Below, in pieces: positions 16,085 through 23,808 of a stretch of 35,490 nt of DNA (positions are counted from its first letter, which is position 1; the number at the start of each line of letters is the position of its first letter). The stretch is from NCBI RefSeq assembly GCF_000341735.1, contig NZ_KB455575.1, forward strand, positions 3,094,679-3,130,168, in the 5' to 3' direction. Made by a program: the position numbers and the translations under genes. The DNA is from Methylotuvimicrobium buryatense 5G (GTDB lineage: Bacteria > Pseudomonadota > Gammaproteobacteria > Methylococcales > Methylomonadaceae). Under the pieces are notes generated by a model. It worked only from the letters and a program-made list of their open reading frames with translations, was not told where the DNA came from and searched no databases.

Positions 16085-16789
16085 TTATTGCTCGACCGGT
16101 TTAGCGTCTCCACTAGTCTCATCCACTCGTTGTGCATAACGCATGACCATGTCGATTTGACCCATTACCCATTTGTGGTCGCCAGTATAGTCGATCAGTA
16201 AATCGCCCTCGGTCGATTCGATTCGTTCGAAATGGATCGTTTGTCCCTGTTGATACAGGCGCGGGCCATGATCGGCCAGCGATTCAAACAAAGCTTCCAA
16301 AAGAGGCGCCCAACCGTAATCGATCCAATATTTATCCGGCAGTTCCAGAATGTCGCCAGTTCTATTATTTATATTTTGATCGACGCCATGAGGCGAACGC
16401 CAAGGCATCATGCCTTGAATCAGGCCATGTCGTTCGCATAGCGTTTTGACGCCGATGCGTTTGTGCAGCGTCCCTAAATTGCCGCAAATTTCGCAGGTTC
16501 GATACGACAGGGATTCGGCCATGACGCGAATGCCGTTGACATAATGACTTTTCTCGGGGCCGCTGAGATACACTCGAAGCCCGCCCATTTTCTGTTTAAC
16601 CTCGACGATTTCGGCTCTCAAGTCATGGGCCTCGATCAATTCAGACATCACGTCGATCAGGTGAAACCAACCATTGTCGCAGCTCAAGCCCCAACGGAGC
16701 AGGGAATTGCTTTCGTCATGTATCAGGTTGTGCCGGCGATAGAGGGTAGGATATTTGTCAAACAGGTACTGTTCTAGAAATTTGTTCAT
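16085..16789 (-). CDS. Zinc-motif protein of unknown function, partner of the AAA ATPase
   Basis: A 234-residue protein if started at the ATG at 16789 (MNKFLEQYLFDKYPTLYRR). The frame is open to 16939, but that part overlaps the AAA gene and looks non-coding. The N-terminal half (LSCDNGWFHLIDVMSELIE, then KQKMGGLRVYL) and the middle with CEICGNLGTLH...TLCERH form a likely zinc site. This layout is common in hypothetical phage and island proteins with no known role. The C-terminal third looks specific to this protein. It follows the AAA gene by 67 bp on the same strand, suggesting one transcript. Confidence 0.7.
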   Translation of the reverse strand: MNKFLEQYLFDKYPTLYRRHNLIHDESNSLLRWGLSCDNGWFHLIDVMSELIEAHDLRAEIVEVKQKMGGLRVYLSGPEKSHYVNGIRVMAESLSYRTCEICGNLGTLHKRIGVKTLCERHGLIQGMMPWRSPHGVDQNINNRTGDILELPDKYWIDYGWAPLLEALFESLADHGPRLYQQGQTIHFERIESTEGDLLIDYTGDHKWVMGQIDMVMRYAQRVDETSGDAKPVEQ

Positions 16790-16856
16790 GATCAATTTGG
16801 TATTGAGTCGTTCGGTTCTTCTTTTGCGGCTGCGAAAATGATGCTTGGAGCTTGTG

Positions 16857-18131
16857 TCACCATATGTAACCCATCGGTTTGTCTCGTTGTGCATCGTTCG
16901 GTTTGACCAGATCGTCGTTTTGAATGGCAACTCGATCATCAGGGTTACGGTAACGACTGGCTGCAGCCGCTACCGATCGCATTAGCGCGATCTTGGTTTG
17001 CCGAGGACTAAAATCGGTTAGGGTATCTATTACCTCATCCGCCAGTTCTACATCGAAATGTTCTACAACACAGAGATGCCCAAGAACTGCCCGATAAATT
17101 GATCGGATGACGGTCGCCCGGTGCTCACTGGTAATTGCCTCGATATGGAGAACCACGAACCGCGATAGCAGCGGTGCGGAAATCCGGCCCAGATCATTAG
17201 CGGTTGCGATGACCAACAGCTGGCTCGCGTCACACGGCATATCCAATGCTTCGTCGATGAAGTTTTTTGCCGCATCCGGTTCAAGCAGCGTATATAGGGC
17301 TCCAAGTGGATTGAATTTCGAGGAGGTGCTCGCCTTATCGATTTCATCCAACACCAACATCGGATTCGCTGTTTTTCCATCCCGCAGTAGGTCTACGATA
17401 CAGCCAGTTTTGGCCTCGCTCCATGAGGAACTCATGCCAGATAAAACAAAACCTGCGGTCGTACTAGCCATGTCTAAAACGCGGCATTGGACATCCAACA
17501 ATTTTGCCACCTCACGCACCACTGCCGTTTTGCCGACGCCGGGCGGTCCCGCCAACAAAACCGGAGGGAATCGCAGATGCGGTTCGCCATGGCGAAGGCG
17601 GGCTAGATGGGCAAAATGCCCTACAAAGTCCAAAAACTCGACACAATTAGGGAAGCGGCATTTCAGATCGTTAATCTGCGTACCGAAGTTTTTCGGAATT
17701 GCTGCCAATGTGCGACGACCGTCGTCGCCGGACAGATCGAACTTTTTCAAAATGCCGCGTAGGCTCTTTTCGGAATTTTCCAGTTTGTCATAACGCGCAC
17801 GGAGCGCCGTGATATCGAATATAACAATGGAAGGTTCGGTACGCGAATTGGGGGCAGTTGGTGTGGACATGCCAGAAGGAAACGAGTTTAGGGACTTTTT
17901 TGGCAAAGCGGCCTCCAATTCCTTCGCAAAACGGTCGAAAACCGACTCTTCGGAATCGTCACTGGAAGCAACACGGTGTTTTAATAAATCATCATCCTGA
18001 AGCGGGTCCGATGTTGAGCCATAACGAATATCCTGTAGTCGCTCGAAGAAGCGATCCGATTTCGATATTAATTGCAAATGGGGCCGAAAAAATTTAAGTC
18101 CTCGTTGGCGATGCATGTTGAAAGGATGCAT
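16857..18131 (-). CDS. Lon-like AAA+ ATPase
   Basis: A 424-residue AAA+ ATPase. From the ATG at 18131 the first ~190 residues are a low-similarity, partly charged region; then come Walker A GPPGVGKT (~195-202), Walker B MLVLDEIDKAS (~257-267), sensor-1 region VIATANDLGRI, and an arginine-finger region LLSRFVVL. The AAA core resembles the ATPase part of Lon, but no protease domain follows, so it probably remodels a partner. AGAGAG five bases before 18131 decides the start over the longer frame to 18215. It is followed by the zinc-motif gene. Confidence 0.8.
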   Translation of the reverse strand: MHPFNMHRQRGLKFFRPHLQLISKSDRFFERLQDIRYGSTSDPLQDDDLLKHRVASSDDSEESVFDRFAKELEAALPKKSLNSFPSGMSTPTAPNSRTEPSIVIFDITALRARYDKLENSEKSLRGILKKFDLSGDDGRRTLAAIPKNFGTQINDLKCRFPNCVEFLDFVGHFAHLARLRHGEPHLRFPPVLLAGPPGVGKTAVVREVAKLLDVQCRVLDMASTTAGFVLSGMSSSWSEAKTGCIVDLLRDGKTANPMLVLDEIDKASTSSKFNPLGALYTLLEPDAAKNFIDEALDMPCDASQLLVIATANDLGRISAPLLSRFVVLHIEAITSEHRATVIRSIYRAVLGHLCVVEHFDVELADEVIDTLTDFSPRQTKIALMRSVAAAASRYRNPDDRVAIQNDDLVKPNDAQRDKPMGYIW

Positions 18132-18599
18132 AAAATCTCTCTTAAATGGTCTATTTGCTAGACATATTATCGCGACGAATAACCTCTGTAAATAGTGGCT
18201 ATAAAATTTCATCAAAACAAATTTTTGAATTCGGTTTGTGCAGTAAAGTTGACTGTGGTTTTGTTAGTTCAGCTCAAATTTTAGTTTGGGCGCCTATCGG
18301 ATGGCTATACCTTGAAAGCAGTCATTCACTGTTATTGTAAGCTTGCAATATTTGTCGATTTATTTGAAGTTTTTCTATTTCAGATGGTTCGTCTTTAGCT
18401 GACTCTATCAATGACGCTATATTTCGTTTTCCAATTCAAGCATTGATTTCTTTTTGTTGGTTGTAAATGTAATTTTTAACTCCCCATTTTCTCGGCAAAT
18501 AACTTAATTTTCATGATGTTCAAAGGTAGAACAGTCTAATGACAATACTCACTGGTGGTTGTCCGGTAGTAGGTAACTTTACGGAATCTGGTTCGACCC
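18132..18599. other. Intergenic gap upstream of the AAA gene
   Basis: AT-rich and without a convincing ORF, RNA gene or long repeat. It probably contains the promoter for the AAA/zinc gene pair on the minus strand. The piece around 18585-18600 (GGTTCGACCC) resembles a tRNA T arm, but nothing else of a tRNA is present. Confidence 0.45.
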
Positions 18600-18947
18600 T
18601 CATTTCAAATCCCCATCCTTGTTGTACCTTGCGCGTTCCCCCAGATGGTCGTTCTCGATCATCTCTCTAATTTCCGCGTCGTCTTTGAATACCTTCATCG
18701 TTGGAACCTTGAACTTCGTCTTCTTCCATCGTTTCATTTTCTCAAAGTTCATCAGAATCCGTTGCCCGGTGGTGTCGTCATCGACGATGAAGATGGGGCG
18801 TCCTTCCCACTTGATTCCGGGGATTATCTCATGCGTCTGTATCTCATGATTCGGGGGAAAAGCCTCCTGTATCTGGGCAATAATCTCGTCCGCATATTCG
18901 ATCCAGATCACGACCCAAGGCCATTTTATTTCTAGAGTATCTTTCAT
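18600..18947 (-). CDS. Small orphan protein, 115 residues
   Basis: The start is placed at the ATG at 18947, which has GGAAGAG a few bases upstream; a longer frame to 19031 adds 28 residues with no ribosome binding site. The protein mixes hydrophobic strands (WVVIWIEYADEIIAQIQ, PIFIVDDDTTGQRIL) with a charged C-terminus (NDHLGERARYNKDGDLK). I do not recognise it. VDDDTTGQ recalls receiver domains, but the overall length and order do not fit one. It is monocistronic and lies opposite hipBA. Confidence 0.5.
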   Translation of the reverse strand: MKDTLEIKWPWVVIWIEYADEIIAQIQEAFPPNHEIQTHEIIPGIKWEGRPIFIVDDDTTGQRILMNFEKMKRWKKTKFKVPTMKVFKDDAEIREMIENDHLGERARYNKDGDLK

Positions 18948-19323
18948 TTCTCTTCCCGAACAAATCATTGTTTGACAAAAATGAATATTTGCAATTCGGA
19001 TTATTTCATAAAATGTAATTCTATTCTGCAATCAGCGTGCCTTTTTACTAGGATGGCGCCAATCTCCAGAACAAATTGACCGCCTTCAACGACCTGGCTT
19101 TCCAACTCAACGATACAAAGAATTTTCCGTACCTGCATGATGTTGTAGCCAGGCTAATAGCTGGGCAATATCCTCGGTTGACGCAGTGTGATGAATTCGC
19201 CTCCACAGACAAATTCTCATGTCCGTTAATCCCCAAAAGCGCAGACCTGTTTCCATAATGTGGACCATAAGCGGCTTTGTGTTGCTTTGCTAAAAACGTG
19301 TGTCCTCGCAAAATAAAGATAAT
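18948..19323. other. Intergenic gap between the small orphan and the hipBA control region
   Basis: I see no convincing gene. Weak ORFs on both strands (around 19050-19340) lack ribosome binding sites and recognisable similarity, and may be a degraded gene. AT-rich repeats begin at 19324. Confidence 0.4.
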
Positions 19324-19455
19324 GATCCATATATAAAACATAAAGCATCATTATGAGTCATATATAAACCTTTTCTCACTTGCCGAAGCGTTTGGGAACT
19401 GCTAATGTGATTCGCATGTCGATCACAAGGTAGCCCTGCGATCCATTTATAAACC
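19324..19455. promoter_or_regulatory. Three direct repeats upstream of hipBA, operator candidates
   Basis: The repeats are GATCCATATATAAAAC (19324-19339), GAGTCATATATAAACC (19355-19370) and GATCCATTTATAAACC (19440-19455). The third ends 12 bases before the antitoxin start and overlaps a -10-like TTTATAAA. An inverted pair ATAATGAT/ATCATTAT frames the first. In E. coli HipB binds several spaced operators of a different sequence (TATCC-N8-GGATA); autoregulation here is inferred from position and number. Confidence 0.5.
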
Positions 19456-19467
19456 AACAGTTAAACT

Positions 19468-19806
19468 ATGGCCAAAGTATCGGCACGCACCTATTCCCGC
19501 TATAGCCGTGAAGCGATGACGCTTCTGGGCAAGCTCATCCGCGCCGCACGAATAGAGCGTAAGATGACCGCACAAGAGGTTGCCGAACGCGCCGGTATCT
19601 CGCGCGGGCTTTTGCAGCGCATAGAAAAAGGGGATCCCAAGTGTGAACTAGGGGCAACTTTTGAAGTGGCCGCCCTAGTCGGCGTCAAACTTTTTGATAT
19701 CGAAGCGACGACGCTCAATGGGCATATTCGCCAAACCGAGGACAAGCTCGCGCTTCTCCCGAAGTCTGTGCGGAAAAAAGTAAAAGTCGTTGACGATGAC
19801 TTCTAA
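19468..19806 (+). CDS. hipB: HipB-type antitoxin, XRE-family regulator
   Basis: A 112-residue DNA-binding protein. Residues ~17-72 are an XRE/Cro helix-turn-helix (LIRAARIERKMTAQEVAERA, GISRGLLQRIEKGDP). It would bind the HipA kinase and repress the operon. It overlaps the hipA start by 11 bases, as usual for these pairs. Three related direct repeats lie upstream. The C-terminal tail (LALLPKSVRKKVKVVDDDF) is longer than the core domain and may be the toxin contact. Confidence 0.85.
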   Translation: MAKVSARTYSRYSREAMTLLGKLIRAARIERKMTAQEVAERAGISRGLLQRIEKGDPKCELGATFEVAALVGVKLFDIEATTLNGHIRQTEDKLALLPKSVRKKVKVVDDDF

Positions 19807-21061
19807 CAACGCCGATAAAGAAGCCTATGTCTGGATATGGTTGCCTGAGGCAACCGAGCCGGTCGTCGCGGGCAAGCTTGAAGCCGACGATCAGGGCAAT
19901 ATTCATTTCAACTACGGCAAAAGCTATCTGGAGCGCGTCAAGGATACGCCTCCGGCTATTCCCATCTACCTGCCGGAGCTACCGCTCAAGAAGGGAGTAT
20001 TGGCACTACCGGATGGGCTGAGCATGCCCGGCTGTATCCGTGATGCCGCTCCGGACGCATGGGGACGGCGCGTCATCATCAATAAAAAGCTTGGACGGAA
20101 AGGCAAAGATACGGATACCGATGCGCTTGGCGAACTGACCTATTTACTGGAATCGGGCTCTGATCGTATCGGCGCTCTGGATTTCCAGCGCTCGCCAAGT
20201 GAATACCTCCCCCGCTCCGCAAGAAATGTCCAGCTGGAAGAATTGCTTAAATCCGCCGAACGAGTCGAGCAAGGTATTCCGCTCACGCCGGAGCTGGATC
20301 AAGCGCTCTTCCATGGAAGCTCTATCGGTGGCGCACGCCCCAAGGCCTTGATCGAAGACCAAGGCACAAAATACATCGCAAAATTTTCATCGAGCTCCGA
20401 CCTCTACAGTGTCGTAAAGGCTGAATTCATCGCCATGCGGCTAGCGGTCGCAGCCGGGGTGAAAGCCGCCCCCGTAAAGCTTGTTCAAGCCGCAAACAAA
20501 GACATCCTTCTAATCGAACGGTTTGATCGCGAAAAAACCGCCGATGGTTGGACGCGCAAAGCCATGGTGTCCGCCTTAACGCTGTTTGGCCTTGATGACA
20601 TGATGGCCCGTTACGCAAGCTATGAAACGTTTGCAGAAATCATACGACATCGCTTCGACAACCCCAAAAAAACGCTCGAAGAGCTGTTTTCTCGTCTCGT
20701 CTTTAACATCTTGTGCGGCAATACCGATGACCACGCACGCAATCACGCGGCCTTTTGGAACGGCAAAACACTCAGCCTTACACCTGCTTACGATATTTGC
20801 CCGCAAAACCGTACCGGTAATGAAGCCTCACAAGCCATGCTCATTTCCGGGAACAACAATCTGAGCAAACTCAAGTCGTGCCTTACGGCAGCACCCCACT
20901 TTCAACTCCCGCAGGATGAAGCGAAAGCCATTTTCGATAGGCATCGCGAAGCCATTGAAGCAAATTGGAACAACGTGTGCGATGAGGCCAAGCTCAGTGA
21001 GATTGATCGAAAACTGTTTTGGAAACGGCAGTTTCTGAACCCTTCAGTGTTTGAAGAGTAA
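19796..21061 (+). CDS. hipA: HipA-type serine/threonine kinase toxin
   Basis: A 421-residue protein of the HipA family. Family knowledge: the E. coli member phosphorylates glutamyl-tRNA synthetase and induces dormancy. The N-terminal subdomain ends near GCIRDAAPDAWGRRVI; the glycine-rich loop is SIGGARPKA (~176-184); the catalytic loop is GNTDDHARNHA (~308-318) with Asp and Asn; the metal-binding motif is AYDICPQ (~331-337). All key parts are present, so the kinase is probably active. The ATG at 19796 is chosen over a TTG six bases earlier. The pair sits on the plus strand among minus-strand defence genes. Confidence 0.9.
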   Translation: MTSNNADKEAYVWIWLPEATEPVVAGKLEADDQGNIHFNYGKSYLERVKDTPPAIPIYLPELPLKKGVLALPDGLSMPGCIRDAAPDAWGRRVIINKKLGRKGKDTDTDALGELTYLLESGSDRIGALDFQRSPSEYLPRSARNVQLEELLKSAERVEQGIPLTPELDQALFHGSSIGGARPKALIEDQGTKYIAKFSSSSDLYSVVKAEFIAMRLAVAAGVKAAPVKLVQAANKDILLIERFDREKTADGWTRKAMVSALTLFGLDDMMARYASYETFAEIIRHRFDNPKKTLEELFSRLVFNILCGNTDDHARNHAAFWNGKTLSLTPAYDICPQNRTGNEASQAMLISGNNNLSKLKSCLTAAPHFQLPQDEAKAIFDRHREAIEANWNNVCDEAKLSEIDRKLFWKRQFLNPSVFEE

Positions 21062-21291
21062 TGCTCATTCATTCGTCGGTTTTTGATGCTAAATCCTTTG
21101 ACAACCGCATGGGTAGCAACACTTGGAATATTGCTCGTCAAACAAACCGATCATTTTGTGGCTCATATTTTTAAATTGATGAGCCACAAGTCTTGTTGTA
21201 TTGAATCTGTGAGCATCAAACCCACTCCCCCAACTGTTCCAGTTGCTGCAGGCCGGCCGCGATCATAAAACGCTTGATTGAATCATTGGTC

Positions 21292-21945
21292 CTACAAGTC
21301 GAGGACGATCGGTTGATGCCTGAGACAAAATCTTTCATCATGCAGGCTGGCGTTGACATAGGTCGTTTCACCTTGCTTTAACACGCCATGACATTCATGT
21401 ATGTGGCCAAAGACATGAATTTTCGGCCGGACGAGTTGAACTGCATCGGCCAATGCTTCGCAGCCGACATGTTCACCAAACACCTCATCCAAAATACCAT
21501 AGGGCGGCGTATGCGTTATCAATACGTCGGTATTACTCGGAATGCCATCCCAAATCTCGGCTAATCGAGGACCGCGCGGTAGATTGAACGCCCAATCACA
21601 AAACTCCGGCTGCCAGGGCGATCCCCAAAAGTTCACGCCATTGATTTCAATGCCTGCGTCTTCAAGATAAATGGCGTTTTTGAGCAGATTTATTGCCGCG
21701 CCCTTCCCCACTATTTCAAACGGCCAGTCATGATTTCCGGCAATCACGAGTTTGCACCGATGCGGCAGCGTACCTAACCAATCGTCGAAACGTTTGACCT
21801 CGGCTAGCCTTCCTTCTAAACAGATATCGCCGGCGACGATCAGTACATCGCCGTCCGGCACCGACACTGTTTGTTGCGCATCGTGCAGGTCTGACAGGCA
21901 AACCAGGCGTAAAGCGGGTTTATTTTGATTGTCGATCAGTGCCAT
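21292..21945 (-). CDS. Calcineurin-like metallophosphoesterase (MPPED-like)
   Basis: A 217-residue soluble phosphoesterase with all motifs of the family: SDLHD near residue 18, GDICLEG, AGNHDWP, THTPPYG and FGHIHECHG. These residues bind two metal ions. The length and spacing fit the small MPPED-like type, which hydrolyses cyclic nucleotides or phosphodiesters; the substrate cannot be read from sequence. It follows the 296-residue unknown gene by 76 bp on the same strand and may be the last gene of the DISARM-side transcript. The gap after it to hipA (convergent) is about 230 bp with no gene. Confidence 0.85.
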   Translation of the reverse strand: MALIDNQNKPALRLVCLSDLHDAQQTVSVPDGDVLIVAGDICLEGRLAEVKRFDDWLGTLPHRCKLVIAGNHDWPFEIVGKGAAINLLKNAIYLEDAGIEINGVNFWGSPWQPEFCDWAFNLPRGPRLAEIWDGIPSNTDVLITHTPPYGILDEVFGEHVGCEALADAVQLVRPKIHVFGHIHECHGVLKQGETTYVNASLHDERFCLRHQPIVLDL

Positions 21946-22021
21946 TGCCGCTCCTTATGTCTTGTTGCTAGACATATTAACCTAAAAACGATCTTCCGCA
22001 AACATTTTTGAACTGCCCTTG

Positions 22022-22912
22022 TCATTTCATGAAATCTAGCAGCAACTCGCTGACAGAAAATGCGATTGGCGCTGAATTTTGAGGTGGTTTCTGTTCGATG
22101 CGCAATTCGTTCGCCGTCGCAACCATGACGCCCCATGGATCGGGGTAGCTTTTTCGAGAACCATTGGCCGCTTTGATCAAGGTCGATTCTTGGGCGATCA
22201 GCCAAACTCTTTCATTCGAAAGGTGGTCTTCTTGTTCTCGATCAACCGCATCTTCTACCTGAATTACAATAAACGCCACATCGACGATCCGATGCTCATT
22301 GAATACGACCATGATGGCATCGTAACCATAGCTCTTTTGTCGATCGCTGAGTGGATTAAAAATCCGCAGGACCGCTCCACTTTCATAGCCCAAGCTAACA
22401 GGATCGATCGCTTCAAGACGTCGCAAAACATTGTGTTTGAATGATAATTCTTGCTTATGCAGATTCTTTTCGTCTAAAACAGGACGCTGGGTACCCCGCC
22501 CTCTGGCGGTTTGACCTTCCGGCATGGCCTCACGGTAAATCTGCCAGGTCTTGAGGAGTTGCGGCCGTTTGATTTTTTTTTGGTACAGCGCTTCAGCCAA
22601 GGCGTTGAAATCGCTCTCGGTCGCAACTCGATTGATTTTTTCCAACAATTCGAGAGAGTCTGCGTTAATGCCTTCCGGAATATCCAGCGGCGTCTTTGCG
22701 TTTGCCCATCCGCCCGTTTGCAATTCGACGGCAAAACGCCCAACCCTTAAGTAACGCCAAAGCACTGAAATCCGCACACCCTCCTTCTCGGCACGGGTCT
22801 TCAGCCAGTCGCTAAAACTCTTGGCCTTTTGTTCTCGCCAAGACTGCTTGTCCTGGGTCTCAATCAGATCTTGGGCTTCTTGACGCCAGTTGAAGTTGCG
22901 GAGCTTAGACAT
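22022..22912 (-). CDS. Unknown 296-residue protein downstream of drmC
   Basis: I do not recognise this protein. The first ~110 residues are helical and charged (WREQKAKSFSDWLKTRAEKE, VLWRYLRVGRFAVEL), like a DNA-binding or adaptor domain. The second half is predicted mixed alpha/beta (YGYDAIMVVFNEHRIVDVAF, IVIQVEDAVD) and could hold a nuclease-like fold, but no complete catalytic motif is visible. It lies 139 bp after drmC and 76 bp before the metallophosphoesterase on the same strand. The position suggests an accessory gene of the defence operon, but the gap is larger than between the core genes. Confidence 0.6.
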   Translation of the reverse strand: MSKLRNFNWRQEAQDLIETQDKQSWREQKAKSFSDWLKTRAEKEGVRISVLWRYLRVGRFAVELQTGGWANAKTPLDIPEGINADSLELLEKINRVATESDFNALAEALYQKKIKRPQLLKTWQIYREAMPEGQTARGRGTQRPVLDEKNLHKQELSFKHNVLRRLEAIDPVSLGYESGAVLRIFNPLSDRQKSYGYDAIMVVFNEHRIVDVAFIVIQVEDAVDREQEDHLSNERVWLIAQESTLIKAANGSRKSYPDPWGVMVATANELRIEQKPPQNSAPIAFSVSELLLDFMK

Positions 22913-23051
22913 ATTTTGTCATTTAATCAGTCGGTAGCCTTCGCTGCCTGTTATCTTGGCCATGGAAAAAATTGAATCGTTGCCGATTTAGGATGTATTG
23001 GCGGCCTTTAAAACAAGCCCTTAGAATAAAACCTAACCAAAACATTATAAT

Positions 23052-23807
23052 TCAAATTAGATCAATCACTTTTAATTGGACGAGAGCATTCAAATGTCGA
23101 TTCAATAAAACCGGTATACGTCCGCCGCTGATCAAAATACCCGCTTCAATGTTTTTCTCCATCGCAAAACCGGTCAAATTGGCACTAGTGATAAAACAAA
23201 ATCGATCGTCAGCCAAAGCAATCTTGGCATGAACTCGCCCACCCAAATAATTTTCTGTTTTATTGATCCATGCGTAAATCAAGGCCTCGGGAACCAATTT
23301 GAGCATTTTGCCAATCACGTCGATGATCACACTACCTCCATGATCATTCGATGATTCCAGCAACATCGAAACCACCACGCCACGAGCAATGGCTGCATTA
23401 AGGGCATTGATAATCGATGACACATCATAGGCAACGAAACTTGTGATGAAAAGGGACTTTCTGGCCGACTCAATGACCTGCAACAATGCTTGTTCGGTAC
23501 GGCGAGCCGAAACGAATGGCGTCGATGGCCCTGTCCATACGAGCTCCAAGGATTGTTCCGTGTTCACTTTGTCTATCGTGTGAGATGCGGCGACCAACAT
23601 TGCGGCCAACTCGCTGCCAGTGACCTCACTAGCCTGCCATGTTGTTTTCAGCCTGTCGATCGCAGATGCCACTTGGTGCGTGCTTTCGAAGTCGGTCAAC
23701 GATACTGCTTTGGATTTGGCGTTTCGAATTCTATTGGCAATTGCGCCAACTTTCTCCCGAGGAACTAGGACCACTAAATTCGTGATGGCATCTAGTAATA
23801 TTTCCAT
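23052..23807 (-). CDS. drmC: DISARM DrmC, phospholipase D-fold protein
   Basis: A 251-residue protein of the PLD superfamily. The HKD motif HAKIALAD (His ~193, Lys ~195, Asp ~200) is followed by ITSANLTGFAMEKNIEAGI, with one HKD copy as in single-domain PLD nucleases that act as dimers. In DISARM, DrmC is the PLD component, with a variable requirement between systems. The ATG at 23807 is chosen because AAAGG lies eight bases upstream and it begins right after the drmB stop; a longer frame to 23840 overlaps drmB by 32 bases. Confidence 0.85.
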   Translation of the reverse strand: MEILLDAITNLVVLVPREKVGAIANRIRNAKSKAVSLTDFESTHQVASAIDRLKTTWQASEVTGSELAAMLVAASHTIDKVNTEQSLELVWTGPSTPFVSARRTEQALLQVIESARKSLFITSFVAYDVSSIINALNAAIARGVVVSMLLESSNDHGGSVIIDVIGKMLKLVPEALIYAWINKTENYLGGRVHAKIALADDRFCFITSANLTGFAMEKNIEAGILISGGRIPVLLNRHLNALVQLKVIDLI

Positions 23808-23808
23808 A

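Noticed and set aside
17107-17793. 228-codon ORF on the plus strand
   Set aside because: Antisense to the Walker motifs of the AAA ATPase; composition is that of a mirrored frame.
18585-18600. Possible tRNA T arm (GGTTCGACCC)
   Set aside because: No matching acceptor, D or anticodon arms could be found around it.
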